Below, piece after piece: positions 35,005-42,541 of a stretch of 62,229 nucleotides of DNA. This DNA is from a virus. The stretch spans positions 1 through 62,229 of IMG/VR virus record IMGVR_UViG_3300027836_000012; one strand, given 5' to 3'. The notes under the pieces were generated by a model. It was given only the letters and a program-made list of their open reading frames with translations, did not search any database and was not told the DNA's origin. The position numbers and the translations under genes were made by a program. Each line of letters opens with the position of its first letter. Within the stretch, counting starts at the first letter, position 1.

Positions 35005-35565
35005 TTACTCCTTAACGTGATGTCCTTTGATCTCGCCATGCATAGCATCGCGGATCGCGTCTTCCATACTAACAGCAATACGACCTGTTGCATCCATGCC
35101 CATATCACGGCAACGGAATTTTTCCATTCCACTTACCCCACCGTGCAAGTGACCGTGTAAATGAACAGCACCCCTGTGCATTTGATCCCATTCTGCAATA
35201 GGATAATGGAACATTATAACCTTAGTGCCATTATATGTAATATCTAAATACTCGTGTACTTCTGCAAAGGCTCTGCGAAAGTTTACATCCATCAATGTCT
35301 TACGGTCGTGATTGCCACGTACTAAAATTTTAATGCCATTCAAACGCTTAACCATCTTTGCGGCATCACTGCCTGACATAAACGCAACATCACCTAAGAT
35401 GTAAACGGTGTCCTCTGGTTCGATCAAGTCGTTCCATTCTTTAACCATTGCTTCGTTCATGTAAGCTAAATCATTTCTAAATCGTGCTCTTGCATCTGGG
35501 CAGAAACTCATAATGTTCTTATGCCCAAAATGCAAGTCACTTGTCACCCATGTTGTCATTACCAA
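35005..35565 (-). CDS. Calcineurin-like metallophosphoesterase (186 aa)
   Basis: WVTSDLHFGHKN, YILGDVAF, VRGNHDRK, FHYPIAEW and HLHGHLHG give the full di-metal motif set. Short form, as in phage and bacterial YfcE/YqeK-like esterases. May act on nucleotides or RNA ends. Close to the HD gene (3-nt gap). Confidence 0.88.
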   Translation of the reverse strand: MVMTTWVTSDLHFGHKNIMSFCPDARARFRNDLAYMNEAMVKEWNDLIEPEDTVYILGDVAFMSGSDAAKMVKRLNGIKILVRGNHDRKTLMDVNFRRAFAEVHEYLDITYNGTKVIMFHYPIAEWDQMHRGAVHLHGHLHGGVSGMEKFRCRDMGMDATGRIAVSMEDAIRDAMHGEIKGHHVKE

Positions 35566-35762
35566 TTCTCCACACCTGAAATTTCAGTTTTGAACTCACC
35601 GTCTAAACCATTAATTTTAGTATGTACTATCAAACTAGTAACACTACCAATACCGCTACTGTTGTCTTGTAGCAACTCAAAACTAGTAGCTTCTGGAAAC
35701 TTGTCCATAGTATCTAAAATCTTTTGAACTTCTTCTCTGCACAAATACATATTAATCTCCAA
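35559..35762 (-). CDS. Small hypothetical protein (67 aa)
   Basis: Alpha/beta, acidic, no motif. Overlaps both neighbours by 7 and 11 nt. Confidence 0.55.
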   Translation of the reverse strand: MEINMYLCREEVQKILDTMDKFPEATSFELLQDNSSGIGSVTSLIVHTKINGLDGEFKTEISGVENW

Positions 35763-36222
35763 TAGGTCTCATAGAGCGCCAATCATCTAAGTTTGGCTTT
35801 TCGTTTTCATCATATGTCCACCCCAATGCCTTCATCATGCGATGCTTGACTAAAAGATTTGGACTACGAAATCTGCCAGTATCTTCAAACCCCATCATGA
35901 CGCCAACTTCACAGACCGCACCCGATCTGCAGATGCCTGCATAGCAATGAACAACTACATTCATACGGTGCTCTAATGCGTGTTGTAACAATCGAACAAG
36001 CTCGTTAGCCTGCTCGTGACTGCACTTCATTGCTTCTTCCAGTACTTCATCCTTTTCTTCTACATCCAAAAACTCAAAGTTATGTTGTTCTTTGAACTTA
36101 TGTGCAGGTACAGGCCGCCAACTTGCTGGATCAACTATGCTAATCAGCATACTGTTCTCACCTGCTTCGTGATGAAATCTTTTTGGGATGTCATCAGCGG
36201 CTACGTTTTCAATCCATGGCAT
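35752..36222 (-). CDS. Dual-specificity protein phosphatase
   Basis: 156 residues with HCYAGICRSGA, the CX5R loop (Cys93, Arg99). Cys-dependent phosphatase of DSP/PTP type; removes phosphate from Tyr/Ser/Thr or from small phospho-compounds. General acid Asp probably in residues 53-58. Could counter host protein phosphorylation. Confidence 0.85.
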   Translation of the reverse strand: MPWIENVAADDIPKRFHHEAGENSMLISIVDPASWRPVPAHKFKEQHNFEFLDVEEKDEVLEEAMKCSHEQANELVRLLQHALEHRMNVVVHCYAGICRSGAVCEVGVMMGFEDTGRFRSPNLLVKHRMMKALGWTYDENEKPNLDDWRSMRPIGD

Positions 36223-36231
36223 ACATGCCTC

Positions 36232-36438
36232 CTAAGTTTCTATGTCGATGTGTCGACCCTTATCCGAATCTAGACGAATATTTCTTGCTACTCGTTCTGC
36301 TATGATTTGATCAAGTCTACGTTCTTCAATCTTTTTGCTATAATCTTGTTCTCGGTGTTTTTCCAAACGAGCCTGATCTAATCGATACTGTTCTTGATTA
36401 TACTTTATAACGCTCTGTTCTGCTCTTGAGATTTCCAT
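36232..36438 (-). CDS. Small charged helical protein (68 aa)
   Basis: Predicted long helix with many Arg/Glu/Gln (coiled-coil-like). One-base overlap with the upstream stop. Unknown function. Confidence 0.5.
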   Translation of the reverse strand: MEISRAEQSVIKYNQEQYRLDQARLEKHREQDYSKKIEERRLDQIIAERVARNIRLDSDKGRHIDIET

Positions 36439-36665
36439 TATATTCGCTCCTTTTTAACTCGCCCAATCCGGCTAGCCTTGTTCCAATCGTAGGCAATGCC
36501 ATCTGGGCATAAACCATCTTTGATACTGTCTACTCCAAACATGCCTACAATTTCAAATTCGCTTCCTACAATGCTTACAAAAGAATCTAGAGTTTTAGCA
36601 TAGATCATTGCCTTATCTAAGCTAGGAAAGTTTGTTTCTATTTCTTTGTTTATTACTGTGTACAT
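36438..36665 (-). CDS. Small hypothetical protein (75 aa)
   Basis: Lead gene of the 36.7-34.2 kb operon, transcribed from the promoter at 36672-36700. No motif. Confidence 0.55.
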   Translation of the reverse strand: MYTVINKEIETNFPSLDKAMIYAKTLDSFVSIVGSEFEIVGMFGVDSIKDGLCPDGIAYDWNKASRIGRVKKERI

Positions 36666-36671
36666 GTCTTA

Positions 36672-36700
36672 ATTATATACTCAAAAGAAAACCCTGTCAA
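36672..36700 (-). promoter_or_regulatory. Sigma70-type promoter inside a terminator
   Basis: Minus-strand TTGACA, 17-nt spacer, TATAAT. The -35 box is part of the terminator stem at 36688-36720. Confidence 0.8.
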
Positions 36701-36720
36701 CGGGTAAGCTGACAGGGTTT
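36688..36720 (-). terminator. Rho-independent terminator of the Ro60-like gene
   Basis: Perfect 11-bp stem AAACCCTGTCA/TGACAGGGTTT with T-rich 3' flank on the minus strand, 25 nt after the stop at 36746. Confidence 0.8.
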
Positions 36721-36745
36721 AGGGGTGTTGTATTTCTACAACAGC

Positions 36746-38158
36746 TTAGAGAGCGTAACGATCACTCATTACAGTCTTAAGCATGATACCTTCTGGAGTG
36801 AACTGATCCAAATCAGCGGCTAGCAAGCTAGTCATGATTGATGGACTGAATCCACTTACCAATGCGGCACCACTCTTGTCTGCCTTAACAGGCACGTTAT
36901 CTGAACTGTTTAGGTTCCAGAAAACAATCTGTGGCACAGAGTAACCTGCATCTGCGAACTTGCGTTCGATCATTTGCATTGCTGTGTCGTCGTAACGAGC
37001 ACATTGGTTAAACTGCATGTCTGACAAGATTAGCAACATGGCTGGCATGTCGCTAGCTGGTACTGAACCCTTAACTGCAACGCTTAGGATCTTGTCCATA
37101 GCGGCATGCAAGTTAGTGCTCATGTCCCAATCACTCTTGCTCATTTGAGCAACCTTGTCAACAATGTTACCCTTTAGAGTAACAAGTTGTGGCTTGCTAG
37201 AGAAAGTCAAGAATGTGTCCTTGAACACGCCCTTGTTCTTGTCTGCTAGGTACAAGCCCAAGCTGATTGAAACATCCATGCAAGTCACATTAGTGTTCTT
37301 GCCTGCTGGGCAGGACATAGAACCGCTAACGTCTACGATTGGCATGATGCTGGCATCTCCAACGTAGTTAGGCAAAGCATCCCACTGTGCCACAATGTGG
37401 TCAGTTTCTGTCTTGTCTAAAGTTGCACGGTAGCTACCGATCACTCCCTTCAACACATCATGTGGAAAGATTGCAGAGGCGTTAACCTTAACAGTCTTAT
37501 CACCACTTACCAACTTGGCAACATACTCAGCGAACGCTGGGCTGTGACGGTTGAATGCCTTCTTGTATAGTCGAGACGCTACAGAAGGAACGTGACTGAA
37601 GTTGATGTTATCCCAATCTCCTGCACACATTTGGGTTTCAACAACGTTTGTCATTGTTACCAATGACTTGCGGTACTGCTTAGGAGTCATTCCAAAGAAT
37701 GCTCGTACTTCAGCCGCAATCTTACCCTTACGAGGAGTCCACTTTGCAGCCAGGCCGTTCTTAGCACGTAGGGCATCGCCCAACATGGTATAAGCGGCTG
37801 ACTTCAACACTGGTGAAGTGAAGACAAAGATGTCATCCCAACGGCCCACTTCTGGAACCTTCTTCAACAGAGCCAAAGCGGCGTCCGGGTCACGCTTTTC
37901 TAGATGAACTAGAATGTCGCGGAACAGTTGACGTTCACCTGCACCGCCACGGACATCACGTGCCCATTGTGCGATGCGTAGTGCCACATCACTGTTTTCT
38001 ACATAGGCGGCTGTGAAGTCGCCTGTGATGTTCTTACCACGGCTTGCGCCGATCTTGTAGAACAAGTCAACACACGCCGAAGCTGTTGACTTACGAGCCT
38101 TCATACCGTTTTCGGTACGAGCTTCTTGATTTGCGATTGCTGTTACAAATGCGTTCAT
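36746..38158 (-). CDS. DUF2828 vWA protein, Ro60/TROVE-like RNA-binding protein
   Basis: 470 residues. N-terminal half is helical and HEAT-like (RIAQWARDVRGGAGERQLF, VPEVGRWDDI, then KWTPRKGK and SLVTMTNVVETQMC), the layout of DUF2828 and TROVE proteins that encircle single-stranded RNA ends. C-terminal vWA domain has MIDAS DVSGS at 276-280 and LILSDMQF. Ro60 in bacteria binds Y RNAs and helps RNA decay with PNPase; the phage role is inferred. Monocistronic, with its own promoter, a ~500-nt structured leader and a terminator. Confidence 0.82.
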   Translation of the reverse strand: MNAFVTAIANQEARTENGMKARKSTASACVDLFYKIGASRGKNITGDFTAAYVENSDVALRIAQWARDVRGGAGERQLFRDILVHLEKRDPDAALALLKKVPEVGRWDDIFVFTSPVLKSAAYTMLGDALRAKNGLAAKWTPRKGKIAAEVRAFFGMTPKQYRKSLVTMTNVVETQMCAGDWDNINFSHVPSVASRLYKKAFNRHSPAFAEYVAKLVSGDKTVKVNASAIFPHDVLKGVIGSYRATLDKTETDHIVAQWDALPNYVGDASIMPIVDVSGSMSCPAGKNTNVTCMDVSISLGLYLADKNKGVFKDTFLTFSSKPQLVTLKGNIVDKVAQMSKSDWDMSTNLHAAMDKILSVAVKGSVPASDMPAMLLILSDMQFNQCARYDDTAMQMIERKFADAGYSVPQIVFWNLNSSDNVPVKADKSGAALVSGFSPSIMTSLLAADLDQFTPEGIMLKTVMSDRYAL

Positions 38159-38169
38159 TTTATTACCTC

Positions 38170-38226
38170 ACAGAATGTATTTTTTTTCGATATGCTTGAA
38201 AATTAAAAGTTGCTGTTAACATTCTA
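38170..38226 (-). repeat. Structural RNA element, copy 1
   Basis: Minus strand AGAATGT...ACATTCT closing helix; TTAACAGCAAC follows the 5' arm and CTGTG follows the 3' arm. Same layout as copies at 38232, 38465, 48607 and 49085. Confidence 0.6.
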
Positions 38227-38231
38227 AATTT

Positions 38232-38459
38232 AACAGGATGAGTGTGCCAATTTGTTTATTTTCTGGTCTGGCCAATTACGGCACCCAGACCCTAGCAACA
38301 TTCATGTTGCCTATTACATGTTTTTCTGTATGTAAATCATATTCCAGATTCTCTGGACCTATCTATTCTATCAGTGTCTATTTCTAGAAAGCATTTCTGC
38401 CTGTCCTCCGACCACCTTCTATAGCATTAAGATGTAGTTTAAATTGCTGTAGTCATCCA
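38232..38459 (-). repeat. Structural RNA element, copy 2
   Basis: Minus strand GGATGA...TCATCC helix; ACAGCAA after the 5' arm, TGTTAAA after the 3' arm. About 228 nt, with strong internal hairpins. Confidence 0.6.
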
Positions 38460-38464
38460 AAATT

Positions 38465-38631
38465 AACAGGATCGTTGTTGACTGCTTTTATTAGACACAG
38501 GCCATCACTCTGTGCTTCGTTGGGCTATTTCAATAGCAACCTTCAATGTCTCCAGGCAAGCCCTTCAACTCCAGCTGACTACCATAGGGTCCAACAGTTC
38601 ATAGTAATTATGAGTTGCTGATACGATCCTA
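38465..38631 (-). repeat. Structural RNA element, copy 3
   Basis: Minus strand AGGATCGT...ACGATCCT helix; CAGCAAC after the 5' arm, TGTTAAT after the 3' arm. Starts about 30 nt after the promoter's expected start site. Confidence 0.6.
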
Positions 38632-38667
38632 AAACTCTCTACAAGCATTTCTGCTTGCTATGTGTCT

Positions 38668-38696
38668 ATTATAGTACACTTTGTACTTTTTGTCAC
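38668..38696 (-). promoter_or_regulatory. Sigma70-type promoter of the Ro60-like unit
   Basis: Minus-strand GTGACA, 17-nt spacer, TATAAT; start expected near 38661, about 500 nt before the protein start. Confidence 0.8.
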
Positions 38697-38727
38697 TACA
38701 TTTTGGCTAAACTGCCTAAATATATTT

Positions 38728-38802
38728 TGGTACCTGGACACGGTTTCGAACCGCGGACCCTCTCCGTGTAAAGGAGACGCTCTACCCCTGAGCTATCCAG
38801 GC
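38728..38802 (-). tRNA. tRNA-Val(UAC)
   Basis: Acceptor GCCTGGA/TCCAGGT, encoded CCA, anticodon arm TCTCC-TTTACAC-GGAGA. Reads GUA. Directly upstream of the Ro60-like unit's promoter. Confidence 0.93.
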
Positions 38803-38807
38803 AATTT

Positions 38808-39044
38808 TTATTTTACTCGTTTCAAATATTCTTTTCCAATTTTACCCGATTGAAGTTCAAGTAATGCAGTAACACTTGGATTTACATATAAAGTTTGGTC
38901 TCCATTGTTTCTGTTTTGACGTTCAAGCTCTCTTGCCCGTGTACTAGCAATAAGTACCATGTCAAAGCGACTTCCTCCTGCATTGATAACACATACCTCA
39001 GTATCTATACTTGTACCTCTGCTTAGACCTTTTGACTTTTTCAT
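38808..39044 (-). CDS. rpoZ: RNA polymerase omega subunit homologue
   Basis: 78 residues. GGSRFDMVLIASTRARELER matches the conserved core of bacterial RpoZ (RFxLVxxAxxRARQ), and TALLELQSGKIG the following helix region. Omega binds the beta' C-terminal region, aids assembly and contacts (p)ppGpp. A phage copy could replace the host omega and alter promoter choice. Has its own perfect sigma70 promoter. Confidence 0.85.
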   Translation of the reverse strand: MKKSKGLSRGTSIDTEVCVINAGGSRFDMVLIASTRARELERQNRNNGDQTLYVNPSVTALLELQSGKIGKEYLKRVK

Positions 39045-39065
39045 AAATTCCTTGTGTAAAATAGT

Positions 39066-39094
39066 ATTATACTTTAATGTTCATCAGTTGTCAA
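39066..39094 (-). promoter_or_regulatory. Sigma70-type promoter of rpoZ
   Basis: Minus-strand TTGACA, 17-nt spacer, TATAAT, both boxes at consensus. Confidence 0.85.
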
Positions 39095-39110
39095 GCTGTA
39101 TATGTTCATC

Positions 39111-40034
39111 TTATAGTTGTGTATATCTTTCTGTTTTACCAGAACCCCAATCACTTAAATGTTTAATTAACTTGTCTCGATTAATATAAACGGCATACCG
39201 TTTATAATTATGGCGAAGCCTAGTATCGCTTGGATTCATTATGAAGTCAACTTTTTTACAACTAATATATTTTGGAAACATTTTTAATTCAGTTCCCCAG
39301 TGCATTCCGTATATAATTGGTTTAACATAGTACTCCCACGAAAAGAGTAGCATTGGGGCAGTACCTGAATTTTTTTCAACTAGTCCGTTTCCTTTTATAT
39401 ACTCAATACTATTAATGTAACTAGTAACAATTGGGTCTGATAAGTACGCTAACGCAAATTCGTTAAATGGTGCTCGCCGATCGATGCAGACAATTTTTCC
39501 AGATCGGGGAACTTGTTTCAATGCTCGCTGACTTGCTATCTCAATAGAAGTCCACGATTCTAAACAATGTGCGTTACCTTGCCAATCAAACATTAGATCA
39601 AAACTTTCGATTCCTTGTAAAAAGTCAGTATCTTCTGGAAGCTGTGCTAGGAACTTTTTCATCATATGATGTTCAGCAGGTATTCCAGTTGTAATTGCTA
39701 ACTGTTCAATTTCTTCTTTAAGTGCATCTGGGTTTATATCTATAACAATGCATTTAAAGTTATATTTCTTTTCAAGAAACTTAATATTTTCATATTCAAC
39801 ATCATTGTATCCGGGATGATACATAAATGCACATTGATATGCTAAACCGAGAGTATGAAATGTATGTAACAAAACTTGACTGTCTAACCCACCGGTAAGA
39901 CTTATTAAGATTTTACCTTCATTGGAAAGTTTAATGCAAGCACGTTCCATTTCTTGTCTGAGTGTGCCTATAGGTCTCTCACAACTAGTATATTCTACAT
40001 AGAATTTATTGTTTTCATCGAGATTATATATCAT
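39111..40034 (-). CDS. PP-loop ATPase (307 aa)
   Basis: ILISLTGGLDSQVLLHTFH near residue 45 is a PP-loop with Thr for the usual first Ser. SFDLMFDWQG and RAPFNEFALAYL resemble asparagine-synthase C-terminal domain motifs. No glutaminase domain. Confidence 0.75.
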   Translation of the reverse strand: MIYNLDENNKFYVEYTSCERPIGTLRQEMERACIKLSNEGKILISLTGGLDSQVLLHTFHTLGLAYQCAFMYHPGYNDVEYENIKFLEKKYNFKCIVIDINPDALKEEIEQLAITTGIPAEHHMMKKFLAQLPEDTDFLQGIESFDLMFDWQGNAHCLESWTSIEIASQRALKQVPRSGKIVCIDRRAPFNEFALAYLSDPIVTSYINSIEYIKGNGLVEKNSGTAPMLLFSWEYYVKPIIYGMHWGTELKMFPKYISCKKVDFIMNPSDTRLRHNYKRYAVYINRDKLIKHLSDWGSGKTERYTQL

Positions 40035-40049
40035 AGTTATATTTAAAAT

Positions 40050-40126
40050 TGGTCGGAGTACAAGGATTCGAACCTTGGACCCCCTGGTCCCAAACCAGGT
40101 GCGCTACCAGACTGCGCTACACTCCG
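40050..40126 (-). tRNA. tRNA-Pro(UGG)
   Basis: Acceptor CGGAGTG/TACTCCG, CCA encoded, anticodon arm CCTGG-TTTGGGA-CCAGG. Reads CCA. Confidence 0.93.
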
Positions 40127-40137
40127 ATTATTCTTAC

Positions 40138-40166
40138 ATTTTATTGTATTAACAATTTGTTGTCAA
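40138..40166 (-). promoter_or_regulatory. Sigma70-type promoter of tRNA-Pro
   Basis: Minus-strand TTGACA, 17-nt spacer, TAAAAT, ending 12 nt before the tRNA. Confidence 0.7.
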
Positions 40167-41213
40167 CCATTTAGAAAAACTATTATTGGGATTATAAAAA
40201 TTCATTAGTGGACAATCAAACAACTTATTAAAATTTTCATCTAATGCAGACGCAGATTTAATGCCGTAATACAGTGTGCTAGATGGATGCTTTAATTTAT
40301 TAACAAAATAATCATTGTCTCCAGTGAAGTCGGCTATGAATTTCTTCTGTTCTGATTTTAAAGTACTAAAGTTTTCTAAGTTCGGTTCATTAGTGCATGA
40401 CCACTCTTGGAACTTTTTACCGCAATAAAACGGTTCTACTTTTGCGTCTTTGTGTATACGCAAATAAATCACAAGCCCACGTTGTTGCCATTTGAAATTA
40501 AATCCATGCCACCAAACAAGGTCGTACATATTCTTAATTGGCCTAGGCGATCGAGTAATAGTTGTGATGTACATATCAAACCAGCATCTAATACTTTTTT
40601 CACTTATTCCTTTAAAAGAAAATAGTTCTCTAAGATTTTCTAAATTAAATGGTCTTTCTAGAAACCCTTGTGGCATAGTTCGATATATTACTGTAGCTAA
40701 AGGATTGCCCATAATTTGGTCGCCGCCTTCACCTGAATATACAATGCCATCTAATTTAGAAAAAGTAAGTAACAGAGTTGCTTGCTCGCTAGGTAATATC
40801 TTAAATTTTCCTCGAATATATGTTTCGTAAAAATTTTTATATTCTTTTACACTGTCATAGTTTAAAATAATTGTAACTCGATCTAACGGCCTTCCTGTTC
40901 TAAGTAACGATACAACCGTTGCTGTACTGTCGATACCTCCTGACCACATAATGTATATGGGTTGATCTAAGTCTAGAAGCTCATTGGCATGAAACAAACA
41001 TGCATCAGCAAATGTCACAGGTTCAACGCACTCGGGCAGTATATGCCTATCTAGTAAAGTTTCGTTAAACGGAAAGGTGATAAGTCCAGTTCGATCAACT
41101 AGCCATCCATCACCGTCAATCTTATAAATTTCTTTGAATAGATTAACATCTTCTTGCGGAAATTCTAAAGTTGGGTCTTTTAATTCTTGACTATATGCGT
41201 ATATAAGTTTCAT
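40149..41213 (-). CDS. PP-loop ATPase (354 aa)
   Basis: IYIMWSGGIDSTATVVSLL near residue 89 is the PP-loop; IVYSGEGGDQIMG matches the second ATP-site motif of asparagine synthase-like enzymes (cf. GxGADExFxGY). Similar in layout to the gene at 29675. ATGA overlap with the gene upstream. Confidence 0.82.
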   Translation of the reverse strand: MKLIYAYSQELKDPTLEFPQEDVNLFKEIYKIDGDGWLVDRTGLITFPFNETLLDRHILPECVEPVTFADACLFHANELLDLDQPIYIMWSGGIDSTATVVSLLRTGRPLDRVTIILNYDSVKEYKNFYETYIRGKFKILPSEQATLLLTFSKLDGIVYSGEGGDQIMGNPLATVIYRTMPQGFLERPFNLENLRELFSFKGISEKSIRCWFDMYITTITRSPRPIKNMYDLVWWHGFNFKWQQRGLVIYLRIHKDAKVEPFYCGKKFQEWSCTNEPNLENFSTLKSEQKKFIADFTGDNDYFVNKLKHPSSTLYYGIKSASALDENFNKLFDCPLMNFYNPNNSFSKWLTTNC

Positions 41214-41908
41214 TGCGAACCTGATCTAAGTTCAATTTCTAATTCGTATCTAACGAGATGAGAAATAGTACCGGCATCTGTGGTAGCGTTAATACGCTTT
41301 ACATATTTTTCCCATACTGCATTTAATCTCGACACAATTAATTGAGTAGACATTACTTTCATTTGTAAGTCTGATCGAGCTTCTTCAACAGTTATTTCTT
41401 GGATGTCTGCCCATTCAATTATTGCCAAAGAGTTTTTGTTTTCTAATTCTTTAGCCATAAACGGAATAAAGATTTCGTCTCCGCAATAAGTTTTTGCTCG
41501 ACAAAGATATCTTTCTATCTTTTGTTCTAAAGCAACAATACCGGCTGCTCTAGCATTGGCTAGTTTTCTTTTTTCTAAGAAACCCACTGTAGGTGATTCA
41601 ATTGGAATTACTGCAAACATGTTGTCACCTGGAATTTTATCCACTGACTTTGCAACATTACTTTCGCTAGTTATCAAGGCCTGGTCACTCCTTCGCAAAA
41701 GTGTAACATTAAGATCAATTGATTTACGATAATTTAAGTTGTTAAACACTTCGGTGTTTTGAAGAAATACATTCATTGCAGAACTATTACCAATGCCCGC
41801 GGCCACGGCATGTGCTACCGATATGCTGTTAACATTAGTTAATACTCCAAATGTTTCTTGATCAACTATCAGTTGATAGTCTTGTTTTTTTGCAAATGTA
41901 TCTAGCAT
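41210..41908 (-). CDS. Hypothetical protein (232 aa)
   Basis: Helical, no recognised motif. Coupled by ATGA to the downstream PP-loop gene, so likely a partner or substrate protein. A conserved-looking GDEIFIPFMAKELEN stretch in the centre. Confidence 0.55.
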   Translation of the reverse strand: MLDTFAKKQDYQLIVDQETFGVLTNVNSISVAHAVAAGIGNSSAMNVFLQNTEVFNNLNYRKSIDLNVTLLRRSDQALITSESNVAKSVDKIPGDNMFAVIPIESPTVGFLEKRKLANARAAGIVALEQKIERYLCRAKTYCGDEIFIPFMAKELENKNSLAIIEWADIQEITVEEARSDLQMKVMSTQLIVSRLNAVWEKYVKRINATTDAGTISHLVRYELEIELRSGSQ

Positions 41909-41922
41909 ATTGCCTCAATAAA

Positions 41923-41996
41923 TGGAGCGGAGTGAGAGAATCGAACTCTCGACCGAAGATTGGAAATCTGCTGTTTTACCATTAAACTAACCCCGC
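41923..41996 (-). tRNA. tRNA-Gly(UCC)
   Basis: Acceptor GCGGGGT/ACTCCGC, CCA encoded, anticodon loop TTTCCAA; one C-T mismatch in the anticodon stem. Reads GGA. Confidence 0.9.
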
Positions 41997-42006
41997 ATAC
42001 TTTAGT

Positions 42007-42188
42007 AAAGTACATTTATGGCTTTTGCTAAACGCTGGTGCCCTGTCCTTCCTACCTATCTTATAGATAAGTTAAATGTACTTTATTAAAACAAACTAAG
42101 GCGTATTAAGTATATGGGCTATGCCTATCACAGTGACTGGGATGCCAAACCTGATCTTTTTAGGGATTTAAGTTTGTTTTAATAAAGT
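42007..42188 (-). repeat. Two nested/adjacent long hairpins in a tRNA spacer
   Basis: Arm pair 1: AAAGTACATTTA (42007-42018) with its inverse at 42073-42084. Arm pair 2: ACTTTATTAAAACAAACTAA (42080-42099) with a near-perfect inverse at 42168-42188. The two helices share five bases, so they may exclude each other. Loops of about 55-68 nt. No coding frame. Confidence 0.6.
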
Positions 42189-42389
42189 GTCTAGCTACCT
42201 ACACCACATAGGCCCTAAACTGGGTGGTTACCCCGTCCACGTTCTTTTCCATTTAGACGGGATAGCGTCCCCGCCTTTGTGATTTCTCAAGTCGCCCATA
42301 TAGCGGGCCTTGCGGCAGATCCAATGCGCCGTGCTCTTATGGTATTGGCAATTACCCACTTTAATTAACAGTACAAAGTGTAACCCGGG
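42189..42389 (-). ncRNA. Possible structured non-coding RNA
   Basis: No gene seen. GC is higher than in the flanks and the minus strand has several short helices (GGGAC/GTCCC-like pieces, GCGGGGACGCTATCCCGTC, GGTAACCACCC). Not recognised as tmRNA, RNase P RNA or group I intron. Could be part of the hairpin-bounded element next to it. Confidence 0.35.
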
Positions 42390-42527
42390 TTATCTTGTAA
42401 ATAATCGTTTAAATCTTATCCAATAATATTTAATGCTTCGAGTTTGTATCCACGAAAGATCAAATAGGATTGTAGTTTCACGCGGTACGTTGCCATACGC
42501 TTTATCGAGAGTTTCTTTGATCTTCAT
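42390..42527 (-). CDS. Possible small protein (45 aa)
   Basis: ATG 42527 with GGAGAT upstream; reads MKIKETLDKAYGNVPRETT and a basic, aromatic tail ending before TAA 42390. Placed directly after the 236-aa gene. Function unknown. Confidence 0.5.
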   Translation of the reverse strand: MKIKETLDKAYGNVPRETTILFDLSWIQTRSIKYYWIRFKRLFTR

Positions 42528-42541
42528 GCTATCTCCAATTG

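Larger units (their letters stand above)
38159..38661 (-). ncRNA. Candidate structured RNA / leader upstream of the Ro60-like gene
   Basis: About 500 nt with no coding frame, transcribed from the promoter at 38668. On the minus strand it folds into many local hairpins: GGTCTGG/CCAGACC (38261-38291), GCAACAT/ATGTTGC (about 38296-38310), TCCAGA/TCTGGA (38343-38358), GCTATT/AATAGC (about 38523-38540) and CAAGC/GCTTG near the 5' end. Three copies of a long-range element lie in tandem (separate entries). It may be the mRNA leader, a processed Y-RNA-like partner, or both. Confidence 0.65.

Noticed and set aside
42189-42389. RNase P RNA or riboswitch
   Set aside because: The conserved RNase P cores and known riboswitch motifs were looked for by eye and not found.
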